Assembly: GCF_003269065.1 (NCBI RefSeq)
Contig: NZ_QLTA01000007.1
Coordinates: 62,001 to 126,000, forward strand
DNA: 64,000 bases
From: Paracidovorax anthurii
Lineage (GTDB): Bacteria; Pseudomonadota; Gammaproteobacteria; Burkholderiales; Burkholderiaceae_C
Direction: 5' to 3'
Below are positions 1 to 6,930 of this stretch, piece by piece. Under the pieces are notes generated by a model. The model did not search any database. It saw only the letters and a list, made by a program, of their open reading frames with translations, and was not told the DNA's origin. Both the position numbers and the translations under genes were made by a program. Positions within the stretch are counted from its first letter, which is position 1; every line of letters starts with the position of its first letter.

Positions 1-1342
1 CCTGCGGGCCGGCGTTGCGCAGCACCATGATGTGGCCGGGCGTGACGTCCAGGTCGGGGTCTTCCACGGCGGCCTTCATGCTCGGGTAGTCGTCGAAGAC
101 CAGCGCCGGGCCGGTGTGGCGCTGCAGGTGCGGCGCGCAGGCGCTGGGCTTGATCACCGCGCCGCCGGGGGCGATGTTGCCGCGCAGCACGGCCAGGGCG
201 CCCTCGGCGTAGATGGGGTTGTCGATGGGGCGGATCACGTCGTCGTTGAACACGCCGGCGCCCTCGATGTTCTCGCCCAGCGTGCGGCCGGTGACGGTGG
301 CGGCCCCCAGGCGCAGGTGGCCGCGCAGGCGCGTCATCAGGCCCGGCAGGCCGCCCGCGTAGTAGAAGTCTTCCATCAGGTAGGTCTCGCCGCTGGGCCG
401 CACGTTGGCGATCACGGGCACGCGGCGGCTGGCGGCGTCGAAGTCCTCCAGCGTCACGGCGCAGTGCGCGCCCGCGCGGCGCGACATGGCCACCAGGTGC
501 ACGATGGCGTTGGTGGAGCAGCCCACGGCCATGGCTACGTCGATGGCGTTGAGGAACGCATCGCGCGAGAGCAGGCGCGCGGGCGTCTGGTCGTGCCACA
601 CCATGTCCACGATGCGGCGGCCGCTCTCGGCGCTCATGCGCACGTGGTTCGCGTCCGGCGCGGGGATGGAGGAGGCGCCGGGCAGCGTGAGGCCCATGGC
701 CTCGATGATGGCCGTCATGGTGCTGGCCGTGCCCATGGTCATGCAGGTGCCGTGGCTGCGGGCGATGCCGCCTTCCACGCCCGTCCATTCGGCCTGGGTG
801 ATGCGGCCGGCGCGGCGCTCGTCCCAGAGCTTCCAGGCGTCGGAGCCCGAGCCCAGCACCTGGCCGTTGTAGTTGCCGCGCAGCATGGGCCCGGCGGGCA
901 CGAAGATGCAGGGCAGGCCCATGCTGATCGCGCCCATCACCAGGCCCGGGCCGGTCTTGTCGCAGCCGCCCATGAGCACCGCGCCATCGACCGGGTGGCT
1001 GCGCAGCAGCTCCTCGGTCTCCATGGCCAGCAGGTTGCGGTAGAGCATGGTGGTGGGCTTCACGAACGCCTCGGCCAGCGAGATGGCCGGCAGCTCCACC
1101 GGGAAGCCGCCGGCCTGCAGGATGCCGCGTTTCACATCCTCCACGCGCTGCTTGAAGTGGCCGTGGCAGGGGTTGATGTCCGACCAGGTGTTGACGATGG
1201 CGATGATGGGCTTGCCCGTCCAGTCCTCGGGCGCGTAGCCCATCTGCATGATGCGGGAGCGGTGGCCGAAGGAGCGCAGGTCGTCGGGGGCGAACCAGCG
1301 TGCGCTGCGCAGGGACTCGGGGGGGCGGCGTGGGATCGTCAT
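1..1342 (-). CDS. IlvD/Edd-family dehydratase, C-terminus cut by window edge
   Basis: Cytosolic Fe-S dehydratase of the IlvD/Edd family, which removes water from sugar acids or dihydroxy acids to give 2-keto acids. About 447 residues of a usual 570-600 are present. Reading from an ATG at 1342 the protein starts MTIPRRPPESLRSARWFAPDD. Family hallmarks include NTWSDINPCHGHF, the cluster-binding MGGCDKTGPGL, and GTCMTMGTASTM. The start and the ARWFAPDD opening resemble the pentonate/arabinonate dehydratase subgroup more than biosynthetic IlvD; that is recollection, not a search. It is divergent from a GntR regulator, a common arrangement for sugar-acid catabolism. The last 120-150 residues lie beyond position 1. 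Confidence 0.9.
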   Translation of the reverse strand, partial: MTIPRRPPESLRSARWFAPDDLRSFGHRSRIMQMGYAPEDWTGKPIIAIVNTWSDINPCHGHFKQRVEDVKRGILQAGGFPVELPAISLAEAFVKPTTMLYRNLLAMETEELLRSHPVDGAVLMGGCDKTGPGLVMGAISMGLPCIFVPAGPMLRGNYNGQVLGSGSDAWKLWDERRAGRITQAEWTGVEGGIARSHGTCMTMGTASTMTAIIEAMGLTLPGASSIPAPDANHVRMSAESGRRIVDMVWHDQTPARLLSRDAFLNAIDVAMAVGCSTNAIVHLVAMSRRAGAHCAVTLEDFDAASRRVPVIANVRPSGETYLMEDFYYAGGLPGLMTRLRGHLRLGAATVTGRTLGENIEGAGVFNDDVIRPIDNPIYAEGALAVLRGNIAPGGAVIKPSACAPHLQRHTGPALVFDDYPSMKAAVEDPDLDVTPGHIMVLRNAGPQ

Positions 1343-1357
1343 ATGAAACACATTAAA

Positions 1358-1375
1358 GCACTAATATATTAGTGC
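1358..1375. promoter_or_regulatory. 18-bp perfect palindrome, probable GntR operator
   Basis: GCACTAATATATTAGTGC is a perfect inverted repeat in the 66-bp divergent region between the dehydratase (start 1342) and the GntR gene (start 1409). GntR/FCD regulators bind short palindromes like this. The position would let one dimer control both genes. Confidence 0.75.
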
Positions 1376-1408
1376 GTCAAAGCACCACGGTGCGACAATC
1401 CGCCGCTT

Positions 1409-2098
1409 ATGAACGTGAGAGAGAAAGTCCGCCTCGACCGCTCGCGCCACGCCGCGCCGCAGGTGTTCGAGAAGCTGCGCGAGGCGATCGTGGGCCTCGA
1501 CCTCGCGCCCGGCACGGTGCTGGCGCGCGCCGAACTGGCCGAGCGCTTCGGCATCAGCCAGACGCCCGTGCGCGACGCGCTGCTGCGCCTGGGGGAGGAA
1601 GGGCTGGTGGACATCTTCCCGCAGCATGCGACGGTGGTGAGCCGCATCGACGTGCCGGCCGCGCGGCAGGCGCACTACCTGCGGCGGTCCATCGAGCTGG
1701 AGGTGGTGCGCACGCTGGCGCTGGAGCCAGCCGACGCCACGCTCGCGCGCCTGCGCGCCCAGGTGGAGGCCATGGCCGCGCTGGCGGCCCCCGGCACCTA
1801 CCGCGAATTCGTGGAGGCCGACCAGGGCTTCCACCGCCTCATGTACGAGGCCGCGGGCGTGGCGGGCCTATGGGACCTGGTGCGCCGCCGCTCCGGCCAC
1901 GTGGACCGGCTGCGCCGGCTGCACCTGCCGAGCGAGGGCAAGGCGCAGGCGGTGCTGGCCGACCACCGCCGCATCGTGGAGGCCATCGCGGCCGGCGAGC
2001 CGCTGGCCGCGCAGGAGGCGCTGCGCACCCACCTCTCGGGCACGCTGAGCCAGGTGGACGAGATCTGCGCCCGGTACCCGGATTACGTGGAAACCTGA
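1409..2098 (+). CDS. GntR-family transcriptional regulator, FCD subfamily
   Basis: 229-residue regulator with an N-terminal winged helix (about residues 15-80; AELAERFGISQTPVRDALLRL is the recognition-helix region, quoted here as two parts AELAERFGIS and QTPVRDALLRL) and an all-helical FCD ligand domain (about 90-220). The FCD metal/ligand His pattern is visible in EADQGFHRLMYEAAG, DHRRIVEAI and RTHLSG. FCD members sense small carboxylic acids, often the substrate of the neighbouring enzyme. The divergent dehydratase and the palindrome between them support repression of sugar-acid catabolism. The inducer cannot be read from sequence. Confidence 0.9.
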   Translation: MNVREKVRLDRSRHAAPQVFEKLREAIVGLDLAPGTVLARAELAERFGISQTPVRDALLRLGEEGLVDIFPQHATVVSRIDVPAARQAHYLRRSIELEVVRTLALEPADATLARLRAQVEAMAALAAPGTYREFVEADQGFHRLMYEAAGVAGLWDLVRRRSGHVDRLRRLHLPSEGKAQAVLADHRRIVEAIAAGEPLAAQEALRTHLSGTLSQVDEICARYPDYVET

Positions 2099-2209
2099 CG
2101 CAGGCCCCTCGCCGGCCCGCGGGGCCGCGCGTTCCGGCGGCGCTGGCGGGTGTCGGTGCCCCGGGCGCGGCCCGCGGTTGCCGCCGGGCGGTACGGAAGT
2201 GGTGGTGTT

Positions 2210-2234
2210 TTCGCATTTCCGCAGGGCGCTTCGC
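2210..2234 (+). promoter_or_regulatory. PIP box (HrpX-type activator site) upstream of effector gene
   Basis: TTCGC, 15 bp, TTCGC: an exact match to TTCGB-N15-TTCGB. It lies 76 bp upstream of the ATG at 2311. At 32 bp downstream, GAAGCT (2267-2272) matches the YANNNT -10 element except at its first base. HrpX-type AraC activators bind PIP boxes to switch on type III effector genes in Xanthomonas, Ralstonia and plant-pathogenic Acidovorax. Confidence 0.85.
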
Positions 2235-2310
2235 ATGGGCAGCGCGGGCCAGGGGGCTTCGATCGCGAAGCTCACCCGTGCCAGACCGTCCTGGCGACGG
2301 AAAGAAAACC

Positions 2311-4020
2311 ATGTTGTCAGAGAACACCTTCCGGACCGCCCGGAGCTTCCTGCCCAGCGTGTCCGGCACGCCCAATGCGTCACGCGATGCCCCCGGTGCC
2401 GAGGCCCCCGCGCCGGCATCGCATCCGCCGGCCGTGCTCCAGGCTCCTGCCGGGCTGAGCGGTGCGCCGCAGCGGCCCGATGGCGCGGCCGCCGGGCCGC
2501 TCCCGCGCGGCCCGCTGCCCCGGCCGAGTGGCGAGATGCGGTCGCAGTCTTCTTCTGCCGAAGCGAATCCGCCGCAGCGCCCGGAGGCGGCCCGGCAGCC
2601 CTCGCAGGCGAAGCGCACGACGCTGGGCGAGTTGCTGGCCCTGGAGCGCCAGCAGGAGCAGGCCGAGCGGGCCCAAAAGGCCCGGAAGGCCCTGCGCGCC
2701 CAGCAGGCGGAGCTGGTGGGTTCGGCGCTGCCCAAAGGCGGGAAGACCATGAGGCGGCTGAAGGGCCGCGCGGCAAGGCAGCATCCGGCCACGTTGGCCG
2801 AGAAATGGCACGCGCGCTTGCAAGAACCGCCCAAACCCATGGAGGGCCGGCGCAGGGAAGCGTTCGAGGCGCGGGTGCGCGCCGACCTGATGGCGATCGC
2901 CCAGGCCGGCGGGATCGATCCCGTACAGGCCGTCGATGCGATGGGTACGGCCCTGGAGGACGGGATGCTGGGCCAGGGCATCCTCGAAGAGGACCGGAAG
3001 CTGCTGCTGAACGTGCTCGACCAATGGGCCATGGACCGCCTCTACGAACGGCTGGACCTGAAGGTGACGCGCGACACCCGGCCCGCCTACACCAACGTGC
3101 ACGTGCAGGAAAAGCCCCGGAAGCTGGGATCGGGCGCGTTCCACACCGTCTTCGAGGTCAAGCTCGCAGGCCCCGATGGCCGCGCGTTCGATGGCGTGTT
3201 CAAGCCGCTCAAGAAGAAGGAGGGCGGATGGGCCGCCGCGGTGACCGGTATCCCGGGCGACAACCCGCAGACCGCCATGCGCAATATCGCGACGGTCTCC
3301 TACGCCCGCAAGCTCGGCCTGCCCGTGATCGCGGATACGCGCGTGGCGCTGATCGACACCGGGGGCGGCCCCTTCGCCTCCCACCTCGGCCTGATGATGG
3401 AGCGGGCCCGAGGCCAGCCGGCCCGCGAGGTCGATCTGAGCGTCCTGAACCGCCCGGAGGTGTGCGTGGAGGTGACCAAGCTCCAGTTGCTCGACCACCT
3501 GACGGGCCAGTGCGACCGCCATGGCTACAACTACTTCATCCACCGCGGGCCGGACGGGAGCGTCCAGGTCACGGGCATCGACAACGACCAGTGCTTCGGC
3601 AAGAGCGCGACCGAGCCGGGCGATATTGCTCAGATCCAGAATGACCCCTGGCGCTTCGGACTCCACGGCACGGAACCGCCTCCGGTGGTCGACACCGGGA
3701 TGGAGCGTGCCATCCAGACGCTCACGGAAAGGGACATCCGTTCGATGCTGGAAGATAAGCTGACCGAGCCCGAGATCGACGCGGCGGTCCAGCGCCACCA
3801 GGGCCTCAAGGACCACATCGCCCAACTGCGGGCCGGTGGCTGGGTCATTGAACCGGAACAATGGGGCCGCCCGGATATCGCGCAGCTCCTGACCCCGAAA
3901 AACAGCTACATAGGGCGCGAACGCCACCGGGCGCAGGTCAAGGCGGCCAAGGAGGCCGCCCAGGCCGCCCAGGCGGCGCCCGGACCCGGCAATGCCGCGA
4001 CCGCAAACCCACCTTGGTGA
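2311..4020 (+). CDS. candidate type III effector with PI3/4-kinase-like catalytic core
   Basis: 569 residues from the ATG at 2311, the first Met after the PIP box; the frame is open further upstream without a better start. The first ~110 residues are Pro/Ala/Ser-rich and disordered-looking, as in type III secretion signals, followed by a charged coiled-coil-like stretch (about 105-150). From ~270 there is a kinase-like fold: glycine loop LGSGAFHTVF (272-281), FKPLKKK with Lys298, a catalytic loop CDRHGYN (D402, R403, H404, N407) and then GIDNDQCFG (D424). DRHxxN followed by G-x-(V/I)-x-x-(I)D matches PI3/PI4-kinase loops and, less closely, HipA-like kinases. Inferred role: a phosphotransferase delivered to plant cells. 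No signal peptide. I do not recognise a named effector family. Confidence 0.7.
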   Translation: MLSENTFRTARSFLPSVSGTPNASRDAPGAEAPAPASHPPAVLQAPAGLSGAPQRPDGAAAGPLPRGPLPRPSGEMRSQSSSAEANPPQRPEAARQPSQAKRTTLGELLALERQQEQAERAQKARKALRAQQAELVGSALPKGGKTMRRLKGRAARQHPATLAEKWHARLQEPPKPMEGRRREAFEARVRADLMAIAQAGGIDPVQAVDAMGTALEDGMLGQGILEEDRKLLLNVLDQWAMDRLYERLDLKVTRDTRPAYTNVHVQEKPRKLGSGAFHTVFEVKLAGPDGRAFDGVFKPLKKKEGGWAAAVTGIPGDNPQTAMRNIATVSYARKLGLPVIADTRVALIDTGGGPFASHLGLMMERARGQPAREVDLSVLNRPEVCVEVTKLQLLDHLTGQCDRHGYNYFIHRGPDGSVQVTGIDNDQCFGKSATEPGDIAQIQNDPWRFGLHGTEPPPVVDTGMERAIQTLTERDIRSMLEDKLTEPEIDAAVQRHQGLKDHIAQLRAGGWVIEPEQWGRPDIAQLLTPKNSYIGRERHRAQVKAAKEAAQAAQAAPGPGNAATANPPW

Positions 4021-4029
4021 GGGATTCCC

Positions 4030-4663
4030 ATGAATGCATCCGTCCACGAGCCTGACCGCGACGGCACCCTGCCGCCGGCCCGGGCAATGTTCGAAGAAGA
4101 GCGCCTGCCCTTCCCCCCCGTGCCGGCACCGCTGGCGGCTGCGTTGCAGCAACAGGGGCCGGGCTGGTTCGCCACGCGGCCCGTCGCATCGTCGCCCTAC
4201 GGCTTCGATCATTTCCTGGCCGAGGTCGAGGCCCACCCGGACCTGCCGGACTACGCCGTGGTCGGCTTCGACGGCCACGGCACCAATAGCTGGGCGGTGC
4301 ACTTCTACCTCGTCGGCCAGGGCATCGCGCTCTTCATCCAGCTGCCCTGGGGTGGGGCCTACCTGGAGCCCGGGCCGGCCCGCGCGGAGATCGCCGACCT
4401 GTTCGCATGGGCCGAGGCCCTGCTGACCCGCGTGCGGCTGGCCGAGGCCGCCCGCAAGATCCCGCAGGGCATGCGCCTGCAGGTCGCCGCGAGCCGCTTC
4501 GGCCACGCCGGCTGGCGCTGGCTGGCGCTGGCTCGGGGCCGGCCAGGACGCGGCCACGGTGCCCTGGAACCCGTCGGGCGGCATGAAGGCCGCCATGCTG
4601 CAGGAGCTCGACGACGTCATCGCCGGCCGGCGGCTGCTGCCGACTTCGGCGGCGGTGGCCTGA
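4030..4663 (+). pseudogene. unknown companion of the effector gene, frameshifted by a 10-bp duplication
   Basis: It starts 9 bp after the kinase-like effector, probably in the same HrpX-driven transcript. The frame is convincing to about residue 168 (ending GHAGWRWL) and then degrades into Arg/Gly-rich sequence that runs to 4743. At 4511-4530 the 10-mer GCTGGCGCTG occurs twice in tandem. Removing one copy restores a frame reading GWRWLGAGQDAATVPWNPSG and ending naturally at the TGA at 4661-4663, for 207 residues. So either the gene is recently broken, or this is a reversible slippage site or an assembly error. The protein has aromatic-rich stretches such as GHGTNSWAVHFYLVGQ and no recognised domain. 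At 207 residues it is long for a type III chaperone. Confidence 0.75.
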
Positions 4664-4708
4664 GCCCTCGGGCGGGGCCTGGAGGTTGGATTTCAGCCGG
4701 ATCGCCGC

Positions 4709-4754
4709 CATGTCGCCGTATTCTTTCAATAGTTTGCTATTAAATAAATAGCAA
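4709..4754. repeat. ATGTCGCC/TTGCTAT hairpin repeat, copy A
   Basis: CATGTCGCCG followed about 14 bp later by TTGCTATT, a 5-base loop and AATAGCAA (8-bp stem). Related copies lie at 28653, 30349, 38430 and 60140, with a bare stem at 6863. Confidence 0.8.
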
Positions 4755-4870
4755 TTGTCAGGACTGCAGAGGGCGGGATGCGACCAACGGTCTGGCCGGT
4801 GGCGCTCCTGCGGCCGATAATCCGGCATCCCTCCGCCGTATCCTTAGCGCCGTTCCAGGAGCACTCCGCC

Positions 4871-5173
4871 ATGGCCTCCATCTCCTCCATCGCCTCGTCC
4901 GGCCTGCGCGCCGCGCAACTGCAGCTGGACACGTCGGCGCACAACGTGGCCAACCTGAACACGGAGGGGTTCCGCCGCCAGACGGTGGAGCAGGAGACTC
5001 AGCCCGACCAGGGCGGCGTGAGCGCCCGCGTCGGGCGCGCCGCGCAGGACGGCTCCTCGCTGGAGGAGGACGCGGTGGGGCAGATGTCCGCCACCTATTC
5101 GTTCGCGGCCAATCTGCAGATGGTCAAGACCGAGGACCGCATGCTGGGTTCGCTGCTCGATACCAAGGCCTGA
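4871..5173 (+). CDS. mini flagellar rod-like protein (FlgC-type ends only)
   Basis: 100 residues from ATG 4871. The N-terminus (about residues 5-32) carries the flagellar axial-protein signature: SGLRAAQLQLDTSAHNVAN, then NTEGFRRQ. The C-terminus (about 70-100; SATYSFAANLQMVKTEDRML, then LDTKA) resembles the FlgC/FlgE terminal helix. The central rod/hook domain is absent: a normal FlgC is about 135 residues and FlgG about 260. It therefore keeps just the two D0 helices that pair as a coiled coil. No flagellar genes are nearby. It may be an orphan rod/hook accessory protein or a repurposed secreted helical protein. Confidence 0.75.
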   Translation: MASISSIASSGLRAAQLQLDTSAHNVANLNTEGFRRQTVEQETQPDQGGVSARVGRAAQDGSSLEEDAVGQMSATYSFAANLQMVKTEDRMLGSLLDTKA

Positions 5174-5214
5174 TTTTCCGACCCGGGCCGACCCGGACCC
5201 GGGGCTGCGGGCGC

Positions 5215-5316
5215 TCAGCGCGCCCCGGCGAGGCCTGCCAGCCGTTCGATGAGCCAGCGCTGGAAGGGGGCCGCGGCGCGGGCGGTGCCGCGTGCTGCCG
5301 CGGTGTGGGCGTGCAT
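5215..5316 (-). CDS. possible 33-residue small protein downstream of DUF2061 gene
   Basis: ATG at 5316, preceded by GGAGG with an 8-bp spacer, encodes 33 residues ending in the amphipathic helix FQRWLIERLAGLAGAR. It begins 23 bp after the DUF2061 gene on the same strand. The strong ribosome site and the location suggest a translated small protein. There is no homology I can recognise. Confidence 0.45.
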   Translation of the reverse strand: MHAHTAAARGTARAAAPFQRWLIERLAGLAGAR

Positions 5317-5339
5317 GGGGGTTGCCTCCGCGTTGTCCG

Positions 5340-5597
5340 TCAGGCGGGGGCCGTGGCGGCGTCGGACTGTCCGGCCGCGGCGCGCCGGCGGGCCGCGCGC
5401 TCCCAGGCCTTTTCATGGAAGAAGAACGCCACGGCCTGCACCGTGGGCTCCAGCAGGCTGAGCGTGAGCGAGGCGATGAGGTTGCCCGTGACCGCGTAGG
5501 CCACCAGGGCCGCCACGCAGATGTGGATCACGTAGTAGCTGCCCGTCTTCATGAGGGCCGGGCGGTTCTGGAGGGCGGCTTGGCGGATGCGGTCCAT
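5340..5597 (-). CDS. DUF2061 small membrane protein
   Basis: 85 residues with two hydrophobic segments (about 20-40, YYVIHICVAALVAYAVTGN, and 42-62) and the DUF2061 pattern, including the C-terminal EPTVQAVAFFFHEKAWER motif. An inner-membrane protein of unknown function. A short Ala/Arg tail follows. It is probably co-transcribed with the small ORF at 5215-5316. Confidence 0.85.
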   Translation of the reverse strand: MDRIRQAALQNRPALMKTGSYYVIHICVAALVAYAVTGNLIASLTLSLLEPTVQAVAFFFHEKAWERAARRRAAAGQSDAATAPA

Positions 5598-5767
5598 GGG
5601 GGCTCCTGTTGTGTCGCGGGGATGGGTGAATGCTAGGCATTCGCATTGGCGGGCGCCAATTGATCCTCTCGAAACCCGCGATAGCGGAGCGGCGGGGCGC
5701 CGCTATGATCGGCCACCGCAACGGCGGTCCGAAGCCCTATTCCTCACCACGACAGACGGAGCATCGC

Positions 5768-6820
5768 ATGGCCCTCATGGACTTCATCAAGAAGCAGTTC
5801 ATCGACATCATCCAGTGGACGGAGGACGGCGATGGCACGCTGGCCTGGCGTTTTCCGATGCGCGACCTGGAAATCCAGAACGGCGGCACGCTGGTGGTGC
5901 GCGAGTCGCAGATGGCGGTGTTCGTCAACGAGGGCAAGGTGGCCGACGTGTTCGGCCCCGGCACCCACAAGCTCACCACGCAGACGCTGCCGGTGCTGAC
6001 CTACCTGAAGAACTGGGACAAGCTCTTCGAGTCCCCGTTCAAGAGCGACGTGTACTTCTTCAGCACGCGCCAGCAGGTCGATCAGAAGTGGGGCACGCCG
6101 CAGCCCATCACCATCCGCGACAAGGACTTCGGCGCCGTGCGCCTGCGCGCCTTCGGCAACTATGCCTACCGCGTGGCCGATCCCAAGCTCTTCCACACCG
6201 AGATCTCCGGCACGCGCGCCGAGTACACCGTGGGCGAGCTGGACGGGCAGCTGCGCGGCCTCGTGCTGCAGAACATCAGCAACGCGATCGCGGCCAGCGG
6301 CCTGCCGTTCCTGGACCTCGCGGCCAACCAGATCATGTTCGCCGACGCGCTCGCGAAAGAGCTGCAGCCGGCCTTCGCGAAGATCGGCCTGCAGCTGGAG
6401 GCGATGACGGTGCAGAACCTCTCGCTGCCCGAAGAGCTGCAGAAGGTCCTCGACCAGAAGATCGGCATGGGCATGGTCGGCAACGACATGGGCAAGTTCA
6501 TGCAGTACCAGACGGCGCAGTCGATCCCGAAGTTCGCCGAGGGCGCGGGCAACGGCGGCGGCATCGCGGGCGACGCGATGGGCCTGGGCGCCGGCGTGGC
6601 GCTGGGCCAGGTGCTCGCGCAGAACCTGCAGCAGGGCCTGCAGGGCGGCGGCCAGGGTGCGGCCCCGGCGGCGGCTGCTGCTGCCGCGCCCGTGGCCGGC
6701 GTGCGGCCCGAGGAGGTGATGGCGACGCTGGAGAAGCTCGGCGACCTCAAGGCCAAGGGCATCCTCACGCAGGAAGAATTCGACGCCAAGAAGGCCGAGC
6801 TGCTCAAGAAGCTGGTCTGA
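5768..6820 (+). CDS. SPFH-domain protein with C-terminal SHOCT motif
   Basis: 350 residues from ATG 5768 (MALMDFIKKQFIDIIQWTED). The SPFH/band-7-like domain covers about residues 20-270 and belongs to the group annotated as virion-core-protein-like. A Gly-rich linker (about 255-310) precedes a SHOCT motif (LEKLGDLKAKGILTQEEFDA, then KKAELLKKLV) at the C-terminus. SPFH proteins organise membrane microdomains. The tail acts as an oligomerisation or targeting module in other families. It lies directly upstream of DUF4178 and DUF350 genes in the same direction, an arrangement I associate with an envelope-stress/polyamine gene set. Confidence 0.85.
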   Translation: MALMDFIKKQFIDIIQWTEDGDGTLAWRFPMRDLEIQNGGTLVVRESQMAVFVNEGKVADVFGPGTHKLTTQTLPVLTYLKNWDKLFESPFKSDVYFFSTRQQVDQKWGTPQPITIRDKDFGAVRLRAFGNYAYRVADPKLFHTEISGTRAEYTVGELDGQLRGLVLQNISNAIAASGLPFLDLAANQIMFADALAKELQPAFAKIGLQLEAMTVQNLSLPEELQKVLDQKIGMGMVGNDMGKFMQYQTAQSIPKFAEGAGNGGGIAGDAMGLGAGVALGQVLAQNLQQGLQGGGQGAAPAAAAAAAPVAGVRPEEVMATLEKLGDLKAKGILTQEEFDAKKAELLKKLV

Positions 6821-6862
6821 CGCGCGGCCACGCGCACGGGGCGGCCCCCGCTGCCCCTGCTT

Positions 6863-6882
6863 TTGCTATGTTTTAAATAGCA
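6863..6882. repeat. bare TTGCTAT hairpin, possible terminator
   Basis: TTGCTAT and ATAGCA flank a short T/A-rich loop in the gap between the SPFH and DUF4178 genes. It matches the stem of the ATGTCGCC/TTGCTAT repeat but lacks the left half. Confidence 0.5.
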
Positions 6883-6930
6883 TCCTGTCGAATGGAATCA
6901 GCGACAGGAGGCCGAAAACACCGATCAAGA

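Noticed and set aside
32-1372. 446-residue plus-strand frame over the dehydratase
   Set aside because: His/Ala/Gly-rich translation typical of the shadow of a GC-rich gene; the minus strand encodes a clear IlvD/Edd protein.
2380-4620. 746-residue minus-strand frame opposite the effector
   Set aside because: No motifs and shadow-type composition; the plus strand has a PIP box and kinase motifs.
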